Origin: Actinomycetes bacterium
Lineage (GTDB): Bacteria; Actinomycetota; Acidimicrobiia; Acidimicrobiales; CADCSY01
Length of the DNA: 5,798 nucleotides
Assembly: GCA_025464025.1 (NCBI GenBank)
Contig: JAODBP010000294.1
Location: 1 to 5,798 of the forward strand
Direction: 5' to 3'
Both the position numbers and the translations under genes were made by a program. How positions within the stretch are numbered: position 1 is the stretch's first letter; every line of letters starts with the position of its first letter. Positions 1 through 5,063 of this stretch are shown here, one piece after another. Under the pieces are notes generated by a model. It saw only the letters and a list, made by a program, of their open reading frames with translations, was not told where the DNA came from and did no database searches.

Positions 1-131
1 GCCTCGGCCGGCGCGCCGCGGGTCGCCCCGGCCGCCTGGGCCCGCTGGGCGTCCGACACCCGGGCGCCGCACCCGGCCAGCACCACCAGCGCCACGAAGC
101 CGATCAGCCACCGTTGCTTCCCCCACCGCAT
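1..131 (-). CDS. Lipoprotein, N-terminal part only
   Basis: Reading leftward from an ATG at 131-129, 43 codons are open to the window edge. The product begins with basic residues (MRWGKQRW), then a hydrophobic stretch (LIGFVALVV), then the lipobox LAGC with the cysteine at residue 21. After the cysteine comes an Ala/Gly/Arg-rich, low-complexity tether (residues 22-43). This is a textbook type II signal peptide, so the mature protein should be lipidated at Cys21 and anchored to the outer face of the membrane. The functional domain lies beyond the window, so its role cannot be named. There is no Shine-Dalgarno sequence. A TACGAT hexamer (143-138) sits six bases before the ATG, as expected for a leaderless actinobacterial mRNA. 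The gene is divergent from the neighbouring small biotinyl-like gene. Confidence 0.8.
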   Translation of the reverse strand, partial: MRWGKQRWLIGFVALVVLAGCGARVSDAQRAQAAGATRGAPAE

Positions 132-137
132 CGAGCG

Positions 138-143
138 ATCGTA
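138..143 (-). promoter_or_regulatory. Candidate -10 element for a leaderless lipoprotein mRNA
   Basis: On the minus strand TACGAT matches the actinobacterial -10 pattern TANNNT. It is followed by six bases and then the ATG at 131-129, which would place the transcription start at or next to the start codon. No clear -35 hexamer is visible. The call rests on spacing and the local A+T-rich composition. Confidence 0.45.
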
Positions 144-155
144 TATGAGATACGA
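139..155. promoter_or_regulatory. Perfect 6+5+6 palindrome, probable repressor operator
   Basis: TCGTAT (139-144), five bases (ATGAG), then ATACGA (150-155) form a perfect inverted repeat in the only clearly A+T-rich patch of the left end. It covers the candidate -10 element of the lipoprotein gene, so a dimeric regulator bound here would block that promoter and could also affect the divergent gene starting near 262-283. The arm size and spacing suit small dimeric regulators such as TetR-type proteins. The regulator family is a guess, and no regulator gene is present in the window. Confidence 0.5.
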
Positions 156-282
156 ATGAGAGGGACATTCCGGTTACCGTTCAGTCACCACGAAGCAAGT
201 GATCGTGTGGCGTTCACCACCGGGCAACGGCCACGTCGACGGCGTCCGTCATGGTGGACGCATGGAAGGTGAGCACCTGGAC

Positions 283-507
283 ATGCCGGAGCGGATGGTC
301 GTCAGCCCCGCTGCCGGGATCTTCGCCATGGTGAAGGACCTGGTCTCGACGGTCGTGACCGCCGGGACCACCATCGGCTTCGTCCACGCCGGCGACGAGG
401 CGGTGCCCGTGCAGTCGCCGTTCGACGGTCACCTGGTCGCCCTCGACGCCGTCGACGGCGAGCGCCTGACCCGCCACCAGCGCATCGCCTGGCTGCGCTG
501 CGCCTAG
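283..507 (+). CDS. Small biotinyl/lipoyl-like (barrel-sandwich) domain protein lacking the acceptor lysine
   Basis: The product is 74 residues from the ATG at 283. This start is preferred because GGAAGGTGAG (264-273) lies about nine bases before it; an in-frame ATG at 262 would give 81 residues. The whole protein is one barrel-sandwich domain. The first half is VVSPAAGIF (6-14) and VTAGTTIGFV (25-34). The second half is VPVQSPFDGHLVALDAVDGE (41-60), ending in IAWLR. In biotin carboxyl carrier domains the turn between the halves reads EAMKM, with the lysine carrying biotin. Here the aligned turn is HAGDE (35-39), with Asp38 at the lysine position, so biotinylation or lipoylation there is unlikely. 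It may be a structural or protein-binding relative of carrier domains. It stands alone with no carboxylase beside it and ends 30 bases before the LLM oxidoreductase. Confidence 0.7.
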   Translation: MPERMVVSPAAGIFAMVKDLVSTVVTAGTTIGFVHAGDEAVPVQSPFDGHLVALDAVDGERLTRHQRIAWLRCA

Positions 508-531
508 GGAGCACCCCGCGCCATATGCTCC
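508..531. repeat. Inverted repeat GGAGCA-N12-TGCTCC directly before the operon
   Basis: GGAGCA (508-513) and TGCTCC (526-531) are exact reverse complements separated by 12 bases. They begin at the base after the stop codon of the upstream gene. The right arm overlaps the candidate -10 hexamer TATGCT. The repeat could be a weak hairpin ending the short upstream transcript or an operator over the operon promoter. There is no T-tract, so the terminator reading is weak. Confidence 0.35.
524..529 (+). promoter_or_regulatory. Candidate -10 element for a leaderless operon mRNA
   Basis: TATGCT fits the TANNNT pattern and lies eight bases before the GTG at 538, so transcription would start at or very near the first codon. 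The nearest purine-rich stretch (AGGGAGC, 506-512) is about 25 bases from the GTG, too far to act as a Shine-Dalgarno sequence. No recognisable -35 box is present. Confidence 0.45.
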
Positions 532-537
532 GCGGCC

Positions 538-1512
538 GTGCGCATCTCGTGCGGCCTCGCGCCGTCCCTCGACACCGTCGAGCACGCCAAGCTGGCCGAG
601 GAGCTCGGCTACGAGCGGGTGTGGCTCTACGACTCCCCAGCGATCTACCTCGACATCTGGGCGTCGCTGGCGCTCATCGCGTCGGCCACGGAACGGATCG
701 GGTTGGGCACCGCAGTCCTGGTGCCGGGCCTCCGGAACGTGGTGGCCGAAGCCGCCGCCATCGCCACGATCGAAGCCGCCGCGCCGGGCCGACTCGCCCT
801 GGGCTACGGCACCGGCGCCACGGCGCGCTGGACGTTCGGCAAGCGTCCCCTCTCGCTCGCGACGGTCGGTGAGCACCTCCGCAAGCTCCGCGCCCTCCTG
901 AACGGCGAGGTCGTCGAGGTCGACGGCCACCAGGTCCAGATGGACCAGCTCGGCCGCTTCGCCCCGCCCCGCCCGATCGAGGTGCCGTTCCTGCTCAGCG
1001 CCCTCGGGCCCAAGGGCCAGGCCCTGGCTCACGAGGTCGACGGGATCATGACGGTCGGCTTCGACGCCACCGGCTACGACTGGGCCGCCCGCCTCGTGGT
1101 CGGCACCGTGCTCGACCCCGGCGAAGCCCTCACGTCCGAGCGGGTCAAGGCCTCCGCCGGGCCCTGGTACGCGATCATGGCCCACGGTGCCTGGGAGGCC
1201 ATGCCCGAGGCCGTCGACGGCTTCCCGGCCGGCGCCGAGTGGCGGGCCGAGCTCGACTCGATGCGACCGGAGGGCGAGCGCCACCTCGAGGTGCACCACG
1301 GCCACGCCACCACGGTCACCGACCTCGATCGCATCCTCGTCGACGCCGCCGGCGACGGCATCGTCGGCATGGGCTGGGTGGCCGAGGCGGACGGCATCGC
1401 CGCCAACATCGCCGCGGCCGAGGCCGGCGGCTCCACCGAGGTCATCTACGCCCCCTCGGGGCCCGACGTCGCCCGCGAGCTGCGGGCCTTCGCGAAAGCA
1501 GCCGGACTGTGA
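538..1512 (+). CDS. LLM-class (luciferase-like / F420-dependent) oxidoreductase
   Basis: The product is 324 residues, a usual length for single-domain LLM-class enzymes, which are soluble TIM barrels using reduced F420 or flavin. Supporting stretches are the first strand and helix, where AKLAEELGYERVWLYDS (17-33) has the typical 'A...E.lGy..vw..D' pattern; ERIGLGTAV (52-60); APGRLALGYGTGATAR (82-97), the family's 'PGRl.lG.GtG' signature; and the GEVVEVDG segment (123-130). The ATG-type starts nearby are out of frame; the GTG at 538 gives the expected N-terminus and no residues are missing. It is the first gene of the operon, and its stop overlaps the next gene's GTG by four bases (GTGA). The reaction is unknown: it could be an F420-dependent reductase or dehydrogenase, or a flavin monooxygenase. 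The neighbouring epoxide-hydrolase-like gene makes a monooxygenase worth considering. Confidence 0.88.
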   Translation: MRISCGLAPSLDTVEHAKLAEELGYERVWLYDSPAIYLDIWASLALIASATERIGLGTAVLVPGLRNVVAEAAAIATIEAAAPGRLALGYGTGATARWTFGKRPLSLATVGEHLRKLRALLNGEVVEVDGHQVQMDQLGRFAPPRPIEVPFLLSALGPKGQALAHEVDGIMTVGFDATGYDWAARLVVGTVLDPGEALTSERVKASAGPWYAIMAHGAWEAMPEAVDGFPAGAEWRAELDSMRPEGERHLEVHHGHATTVTDLDRILVDAAGDGIVGMGWVAEADGIAANIAAAEAGGSTEVIYAPSGPDVARELRAFAKAAGL

Positions 1513-1940
1513 GCACGACCGAAGAGAACAAGGCCATCGTCCAGCGGTTCTGGGACGCCCTCGCCGTGCGGAACTGGGCGGGCATGGAGGCCCTCCTCAC
1601 CGACGATGCCCACTACACCGACATCGGCACCCCGGGGCCCGGCGGCACCGGACCCAAGGGCGTCACCGGCCGGGTCAGGATCGGCCTCGAGCCGCTTTCG
1701 GGCTACGGCCACCTGCCCGGCACCAACATGATCGCCGAGGGCGATCTGGTGATGACCGAGCACACCGAGCGATGGGAGTTCCACACCGGCGAGGTGATCG
1801 ACCACTCGTTCGTGTCGGTGACCCAGCTGCGCGACGGCAAGATCTTCCGCTGGCACGACTACTCGAACATCCCGAACATCACCGACAACGCGCCGGCCTG
1901 GTGGCTCGAGCACATCATGAAGGCGGCGACCGGCGGGTGA
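1509..1940 (+). CDS. SnoaL / limonene-1,2-epoxide hydrolase-like (NTF2-fold) protein
   Basis: The product is 143 residues, typical for the NTF2-like cone-shaped fold. Seen in sequence: the N-terminal helix EENKAIVQRFWDALAVRNW (5-23) followed by MEALLTDDAHYTD (26-38), the usual start of SnoaL/LEH proteins; a central HTERWEF (85-91); and C-terminal LRDGKIFRWHDYSN (107-120). In limonene epoxide hydrolase the acid pair and arginine are Asp101-Arg99-Asp132, with Tyr53 and Asn55 holding the water. The matching positions here look like Glu90, Arg88, Asp117, Tyr36 and Asp38 (my alignment by eye). The pocket is therefore polar and LEH-like, but one Asp is replaced by Glu. The GTG start overlaps the preceding stop (GTGA) and the end overlaps the next start the same way, so translation is coupled. 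It could be an epoxide hydrolase, an isomerase or a cyclase of the same fold. Confidence 0.8.
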   Translation: MSTTEENKAIVQRFWDALAVRNWAGMEALLTDDAHYTDIGTPGPGGTGPKGVTGRVRIGLEPLSGYGHLPGTNMIAEGDLVMTEHTERWEFHTGEVIDHSFVSVTQLRDGKIFRWHDYSNIPNITDNAPAWWLEHIMKAATGG

Positions 1941-3046
1941 GCCCCCTCAAGATCCTCGTGATCGGGGGGACGGGGCCGACCGGGATCCCACTGGTCCAGG
2001 ACCTCGTCGGGCGGGGCCACGACGTCACGCTGCTCAACCGGGGGCTCCACCCGAAGCCCGAGCTCGCGGACGTCCCGACCATCACGGCCGACCCCTACGA
2101 CGAGGCCTCCCTCACCGAAGCGCTGGGTGAGCAGACGTGGGACGTCGTCGTCGCCATGTACGGCCGGCTGCGGCGCATCGCCGAGCTGACCAAGGGGCGG
2201 TGCGGCCACTTCGTGTCGGTCGGCGGCGTGCCGGCCTACCGCGGCTGGACCGACGCCTGGCAGCACGACCCGGCCGGCATGCCGGTGCCGGTGCGGGAGG
2301 ACGCCGACCTCGTCGAGGACCCGGCGATCGACGAGAAGGGCTACCGGATCGTCCGCACCGAGGCCGCCGTGTTCGAGCACCACCCCGGCGCCGCGCACTT
2401 CCGCTACCCCTACGTCTACGGCCCCCACCAGGTGGTGCCGCGGGAGTGGTCGATCGTGCGCCGCATCCTCGACGGGCGCCGCCGGATCATCGTGGCCGAC
2501 GAGGGGCTCACCCTCCACCACCACGGCTACACCGAGAACTGCGCCCACGCCCTCCGGCTCGGCATCGAGCACCCCGAGCGGTCGGCCGGCACGATCTTCA
2601 ACGCGGCCGACGAGGAGGTGCTCACCGTCCGCCAGGTGGTGGAGCTGTGCGCCGCCGCCCTCGGCGTCGACCTCGAGATCGTGTCGATGCCCTACGACCT
2701 CGCCGTGCCGGCCTGGCCGCTGCTGGCCCAGCCGCTGCCGACCCACCGCGTGCTCGACCTCAGCCGGCTCGTGCACCAGCTCGGCTACCGCGACTGGGTC
2801 CCGGCCCGCACCGCGCTGCCGCTGACGGCCCGCTGGCTGGCCGAGCACCCGCTCGCCCCCGGCGCCCAGGAGGAGGTCGTCCTCACCGACCCGTTCGACT
2901 ACCGGGCCGAGGATGCGCTGATGGACTCGTGGCTCCGAGCCCGATCCCAGGTCGTCGTCCCCGACTTCGCCACCAAGCCCTCGTGGGGCCTCGCCTACAG
3001 CGGTCCCCACGGGCGCCCACGCACCAAGAAGGAGTTCGTGGAGTGA
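1937..3046 (+). CDS. NAD(P)-dependent extended SDR, epimerase/dehydratase family
   Basis: The product is 369 residues with a Rossmann fold at the N-terminus: KILVIGGTGPTG (5-16) carries the GxxGxxG dinucleotide motif. DVTLLNRG (29-36) ends the second strand, where the Arg could favour NADP. Further on are HFVSVGGVPAY (91-101), RYPYVYGP (156-163) typical of extended SDRs, and FNAADEEVLTVRQVVELC (221-238), the usual substrate-domain segment. The catalytic YxxxK is not intact: the aligned residues are Tyr136-RIV-Arg140. Ser94 sits where the catalytic Ser is expected. The unusually long tail after residue 305 is not typical of the core family. The GTG at 1937 overlaps the previous stop (GTGA) and places the glycine motif at the expected distance from the N-terminus. 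A reductase or dehydrogenase role on the operon's substrate is inferred. It could instead be an atypical, non-catalytic SDR. Confidence 0.83.
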   Translation: MSPLKILVIGGTGPTGIPLVQDLVGRGHDVTLLNRGLHPKPELADVPTITADPYDEASLTEALGEQTWDVVVAMYGRLRRIAELTKGRCGHFVSVGGVPAYRGWTDAWQHDPAGMPVPVREDADLVEDPAIDEKGYRIVRTEAAVFEHHPGAAHFRYPYVYGPHQVVPREWSIVRRILDGRRRIIVADEGLTLHHHGYTENCAHALRLGIEHPERSAGTIFNAADEEVLTVRQVVELCAAALGVDLEIVSMPYDLAVPAWPLLAQPLPTHRVLDLSRLVHQLGYRDWVPARTALPLTARWLAEHPLAPGAQEEVVLTDPFDYRAEDALMDSWLRARSQVVVPDFATKPSWGLAYSGPHGRPRTKKEFVE

Positions 3047-3150
3047 GCGCAGCGAGTGGAACGGACTCCGGCGGCAGCGCGAGCGCCAGCGAGCCGGCCG
3101 CAGATGGGTCTGGGGCGCAGCCCCAAGGAAACAAGGAGTTCGTGGAGTGA
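3043..3150 (+). CDS. Possible 35-residue ORF created by the intercistronic duplication
   Basis: A GTG at 3043 overlaps the epimerase stop (GTGA) and has AAGGAG eight bases upstream. The frame runs 35 codons to a TGA that overlaps the GTG of the CoA-transferase. The product would be low-complexity (Ser/Ala/Gly/Gln-rich) and end in KEFVE, copied from the epimerase tail. Third positions are less G/C-rich than in the neighbours (about 8 of 35 are A or T). It resembles no protein I know. It is probably translated only as a bridge that keeps ribosomes moving to the next gene, and may not yield a functional product. Confidence 0.25.
   Translation: MSAASGTDSGGSASASEPAADGSGAQPQGNKEFVE
3111..3125 (+). 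repeat. Short perfect hairpin inside the intercistronic insert
   Basis: TGGGGC and GCCCCA are exact complements around a three-base GCA loop. There is no following T-tract, and the hairpin lies about eight bases before the next Shine-Dalgarno sequence. It is more likely an RNA stability or processing element, or the core of a dispersed repeat, than a terminator. Confidence 0.45.
3133..3138 (+). promoter_or_regulatory. Shine-Dalgarno site deciding the CoA-transferase start
   Basis: AAGGAG ends eight bases before the GTG at 3147, the ideal distance. This supports GTG 3147 over the in-frame ATG at 3162, which has no comparable site. An identical copy lies at 3029-3034 in the duplicated segment. 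Confidence 0.65.
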
Positions 3151-4337
3151 GCAGTGGACCGATGGAGGGCATCAAGGTCCTCGACTTCTCGATCGCCCTG
3201 ACCGGCCCCTACGCCGGCGCGCTCCTCGCCGACCAGGGCGCGGATGTGATCAAGGTCGAGCGGCCCGGCATCGGCGACATCGCCCGCTGGGTGGGCGTGG
3301 CGGTCAACGGGATGAGCTCGCTCTACCTGGTCTGCAACCGGGGGAAGCGCTCGATCGTCCTGAACCTCGAGGAGGCGGAGGCGGTCGACATCGCCCAGCG
3401 GCTCGCCGCCGAGGCCGACGTGATCATCCAGAACTTCCGCCCCGGTGTCATGGACAAGCTCGGCCTCGGCTACGAGGACGTGCGGGCCACCAACCCCGAC
3501 ATCGTCTACGCCTCGCTGTCGGGCTTCGGCTCGGTCGGCCCGTACAAGGACCGCAGCGCCTACGACACCGTCATCCAGGCCTACGCCGGGTTCGCCGTCA
3601 ACCAGGCCGACCCGGCCGACGGCGTGCCGGTGTTCCTCCGCCAGACGGCGGCCGACAAGGTCACGTCGCTGTTCGCCAGCCAGGCCATCACCGCCGCGCT
3701 GTTCGCCCGGGAGCGGGGCAGGGGCGGCCAGCACGTCGAGCTGTCGATGACCGATGCCGTGGTGTCGTTCCTGTGGGCCGACTCGGCCGCCAACGAGGTG
3801 CTGCTCGACAGCGACCACACCCAGAACTCGTCGTTCGTCGCCGGGTTCCGCCCGTTCCGCTTCGTCGACGGCTGGGGCATCTGCACCCCGACGTCCGACC
3901 ACGACTTCGCCGGGCTGTGCCGAGGGCTGGGCGTGGTGGGCTACGACGACCCGCGGATCGCCACCATCGGCGAGCGCATCAAGCACCGAGACGTGCTCGA
4001 GCCGATCATGGACCTCTGCTACGCCCACGCCGCCGGCATGACGATGGCCGAGGCCAAGGAGCGGTGGGAGGCCGAGCGGGTGCCGTTCGCCATGATCCTC
4101 ACGCCCGAGGAGCTGACGGTCGATCCGCACGCGGTGGCCATCGGGCTGTTCGAGGAGGCTGACCACCCGGTCGTGGGCCGCACCCGCATCCCCCGCCACC
4201 CGGCCCGCTTCGGCGGCACGCCGGCCCGGCTCGGCGGAGCGTCGCCCAGCCTGGGCGAGCACACCGACGAGGTCCTCACCGAGCTCGGCCTGGCCGACCA
4301 GGTGGCCGACCTGCGCGCCCGCAACATCGTGGCCTGA
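3147..4337 (+). CDS. CaiB/BaiF family III CoA-transferase
   Basis: The product is 396 residues, the normal length of family III CoA-transferases (formyl-CoA transferase, CaiB, alpha-methylacyl-CoA racemase relatives). They move CoA between acyl-CoA and a free acid through an aspartyl-CoA intermediate in the cytoplasm. Motifs in order: MEGIKVLDFSIALTGPYAG (6-24); LLADQGADVIKVERPGIGD (27-44); CNRGKRSIVLNL (63-74); DVIIQNFRPGVMDKLGLGY (91-109); SLSGFGSVGPYKDRSAYD (123-140); and GRGGQHVELSMTDAV (191-205). Asp170 in TAADKVTS aligns with the catalytic Asp (Asp169 of formyl-CoA transferase), followed by the AITAALFARER helix. All expected landmarks are present, so the enzyme should be active. As last gene of the operon it probably activates an acid made by the upstream enzymes. 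Racemase activity is an alternative within the same family. Confidence 0.93.
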   Translation: MSSGPMEGIKVLDFSIALTGPYAGALLADQGADVIKVERPGIGDIARWVGVAVNGMSSLYLVCNRGKRSIVLNLEEAEAVDIAQRLAAEADVIIQNFRPGVMDKLGLGYEDVRATNPDIVYASLSGFGSVGPYKDRSAYDTVIQAYAGFAVNQADPADGVPVFLRQTAADKVTSLFASQAITAALFARERGRGGQHVELSMTDAVVSFLWADSAANEVLLDSDHTQNSSFVAGFRPFRFVDGWGICTPTSDHDFAGLCRGLGVVGYDDPRIATIGERIKHRDVLEPIMDLCYAHAAGMTMAEAKERWEAERVPFAMILTPEELTVDPHAVAIGLFEEADHPVVGRTRIPRHPARFGGTPARLGGASPSLGEHTDEVLTELGLADQVADLRARNIVA

Positions 4338-4346
4338 TCGTTCGTC

Positions 4347-4381
4347 GTCGCGTTGGCGGCTTCCCGCGCCGTCAACGCGAC
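4347..4381. terminator. Hairpin terminator shared by convergent genes
   Basis: The arms 4347-4360 and 4368-4381 pair over 14 positions, with one G-T mismatch that is a G-U wobble in the plus-strand RNA, around the seven-base loop TTCCCGC. The hairpin starts ten bases after the CoA-transferase stop. It also contains the stop codon of the convergent DUF998-like gene (4374-4372), so it sits where both transcripts should end. No U-tract follows on either strand, as is common for terminators of high-G+C actinobacteria. Confidence 0.72.
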
Positions 4382-4872
4382 AGAGAACGGAGCCTCAGGG
4401 CCAGGGCCACCAGCCAGGCGTCGACGAGGGTGAGGCCGAGGCGCTGGAACAGGCCGTGGGCCGGGCCGGCGGCGGTGGCGGCCAGGCACGCGGCGGCAGC
4501 GGCGCCGGTGGCGAGGGACACCGGGCGCCAGCGGCCGGGGAGCGAGCGGGCGGCCAGGAGGGGCACCAGGGCCAGGGCGACGTAGGCGCCGGCGGCGGCC
4601 ACAGCGTGGGCCGGGACGTCGCGGTCGGGCTGGAGGGGGACGGCGGCGACCGCCAGCGAGCCGGCGCCAGCAGCAACGGCGGCGATCCACGCCGGGCCGT
4701 CGACCGCCTGGCGGAGGCCGGTGGCGAAGAGGGGCACGCCGACACCGAAGGCGATCATGCCGGCCGTCATCCACGGGCGGGTGGGGGCACCGACCTTCGC
4801 CAGCTCGCTGATGGCGTCGTGGATCGGTGCGCACCCGTCGGTGGCCAGACCACCGCCCACCCAGGCGGCCAC
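4372..4872 (-). CDS. DUF998-family integral membrane protein (true start may be upstream at 4923)
   Basis: From the GTG at 4872 the product is 166 residues. DGCAPIHDAISELAKVGAP (12-30) matches the DUF998 landmark 'pgy.p....ISELg..gap'. Later come PLQPDRDVPAH (79-89) and GLFQRLGLTLVDAWLV (140-155). Hydrophobic segments lie at about 34-54, 61-79, 88-108, 119-136 and 143-160. This start cuts off the first membrane helix. The in-frame codons upstream (4923-4873) read TSLATIGGVAGPAAFVAAW, a good first helix, but contain no ATG, GTG or TTG. A CTG at 4923-4921 overlaps the stop of the small gene before it and would give 183 residues and six helices. DUF998 proteins have no settled function. The gene converges on the metabolic operon and is probably unrelated to it. 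Confidence 0.78.
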   Translation of the reverse strand: MAAWVGGGLATDGCAPIHDAISELAKVGAPTRPWMTAGMIAFGVGVPLFATGLRQAVDGPAWIAAVAAGAGSLAVAAVPLQPDRDVPAHAVAAAGAYVALALVPLLAARSLPGRWRPVSLATGAAAAACLAATAAGPAHGLFQRLGLTLVDAWLVALALRLRSLSR

Positions 4873-4919
4873 GAAGGCGGCCGGACCAGCGACGCCGCCG
4901 ATGGTGGCGAGCGAGGTCC

Positions 4920-5045
4920 TCAGTCGAAGAGGCTCGTGGAGCCGGAGGACGACGAGGCGTCGGTCAGGAACGGATCGCGGTCGAGGTCGAAGCGGGTGAT
5001 CCCACCCAGCAGGCGGGGCAGGATCCGCAGGAAGGTTCGCAACAC
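4920..5045 (-). CDS. Unlisted 41-residue small protein, function unknown
   Basis: A GTG at 5045-5043 is preceded by GAAGAAGGAG, a strong Shine-Dalgarno sequence ending about four bases away. The TTG that follows immediately, at seven bases, may be the real start. The frame runs 41 codons to a TGA at 4922-4920. The product begins with a basic amphipathic stretch (LRTFLRILPRLLGGITRF, 2-19), continues with acidic DLDRDPFLTD (20-29), and ends with a Ser-rich tail and SLFD. Only about three codons end in A or T, as expected of real coding DNA here. Its stop overlaps the putative CTG start of the DUF998-like gene, suggesting one transcript and coupled translation. The N-terminal helix could lie on the membrane or contact the partner protein, but this is inference. 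I recognise no family. Confidence 0.6.
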   Translation of the reverse strand: MLRTFLRILPRLLGGITRFDLDRDPFLTDASSSSGSTSLFD

Positions 5046-5063
5046 AGAGCTCCTTCTTCCCTG

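Larger units (their letters stand above)
3029..3152 (+). repeat. Direct 20-bp repeat flanking an 84-bp intercistronic insert
   Basis: The same 20 bases, beginning AAGGAG and ending GTGAGC, occur at 3029-3048 and 3133-3152. Each copy holds a Shine-Dalgarno sequence, the codons for KEFVE, a stop codon and an overlapping GTG start. Likeness continues weakly past the exact repeat: AGTGGAaCG at 3053-3061 against AGTGGAcCG at 3153-3161, offset by six bases. The 84 bases between the copies (3049-3132) are rich in GCG/AGC runs and contain the perfect hairpin TGGGGC-GCA-GCCCCA (3111-3125). This looks like a tandem duplication or an inserted short repeat element that kept the junction signals on both sides. 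Without it the epimerase and CoA-transferase genes would overlap by GTGA, exactly like the two preceding junctions. Confidence 0.75.

Noticed and set aside
214..1305. Long minus-strand open frame (363 codons) opposite the LLM gene
   Set aside because: Composition artefact of high G+C. The product is low-complexity (Gly/Asp/Val/His/Arg-rich) with no motif, while the plus strand encodes a recognisable LLM enzyme.
1187..3046. A 619-residue reading of the SDR gene starting inside the LLM gene
   Set aside because: The first 250 codons are an out-of-phase reading of the LLM and LEH-like genes, rich in Arg/Pro/Ser. The real start is the coupled GTG at 1937.
3111..3125. Hairpin considered as a terminator inside the operon
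   Set aside because: Six base pairs only, no T-tract, and immediately followed by a strong ribosome binding site for the next gene of the same operon.
2137..3150. Plus-strand 337-codon frame overlapping the SDR in another phase
   Set aside because: Arg/Pro-rich shadow. Only its last 35 codons (from 3043) have a separate start signal, and those are reported on their own with low confidence.
1859..3175. Long minus-strand open frame (438 codons) opposite the SDR gene
   Set aside because: Shadow frame with biased residues and no family landmark; the plus-strand SDR has the glycine motif and coupled start.
2883..4262. Long minus-strand open frame (459 codons) opposite the CoA-transferase
   Set aside because: Shadow frame; the plus-strand CoA-transferase matches its family along its whole length.
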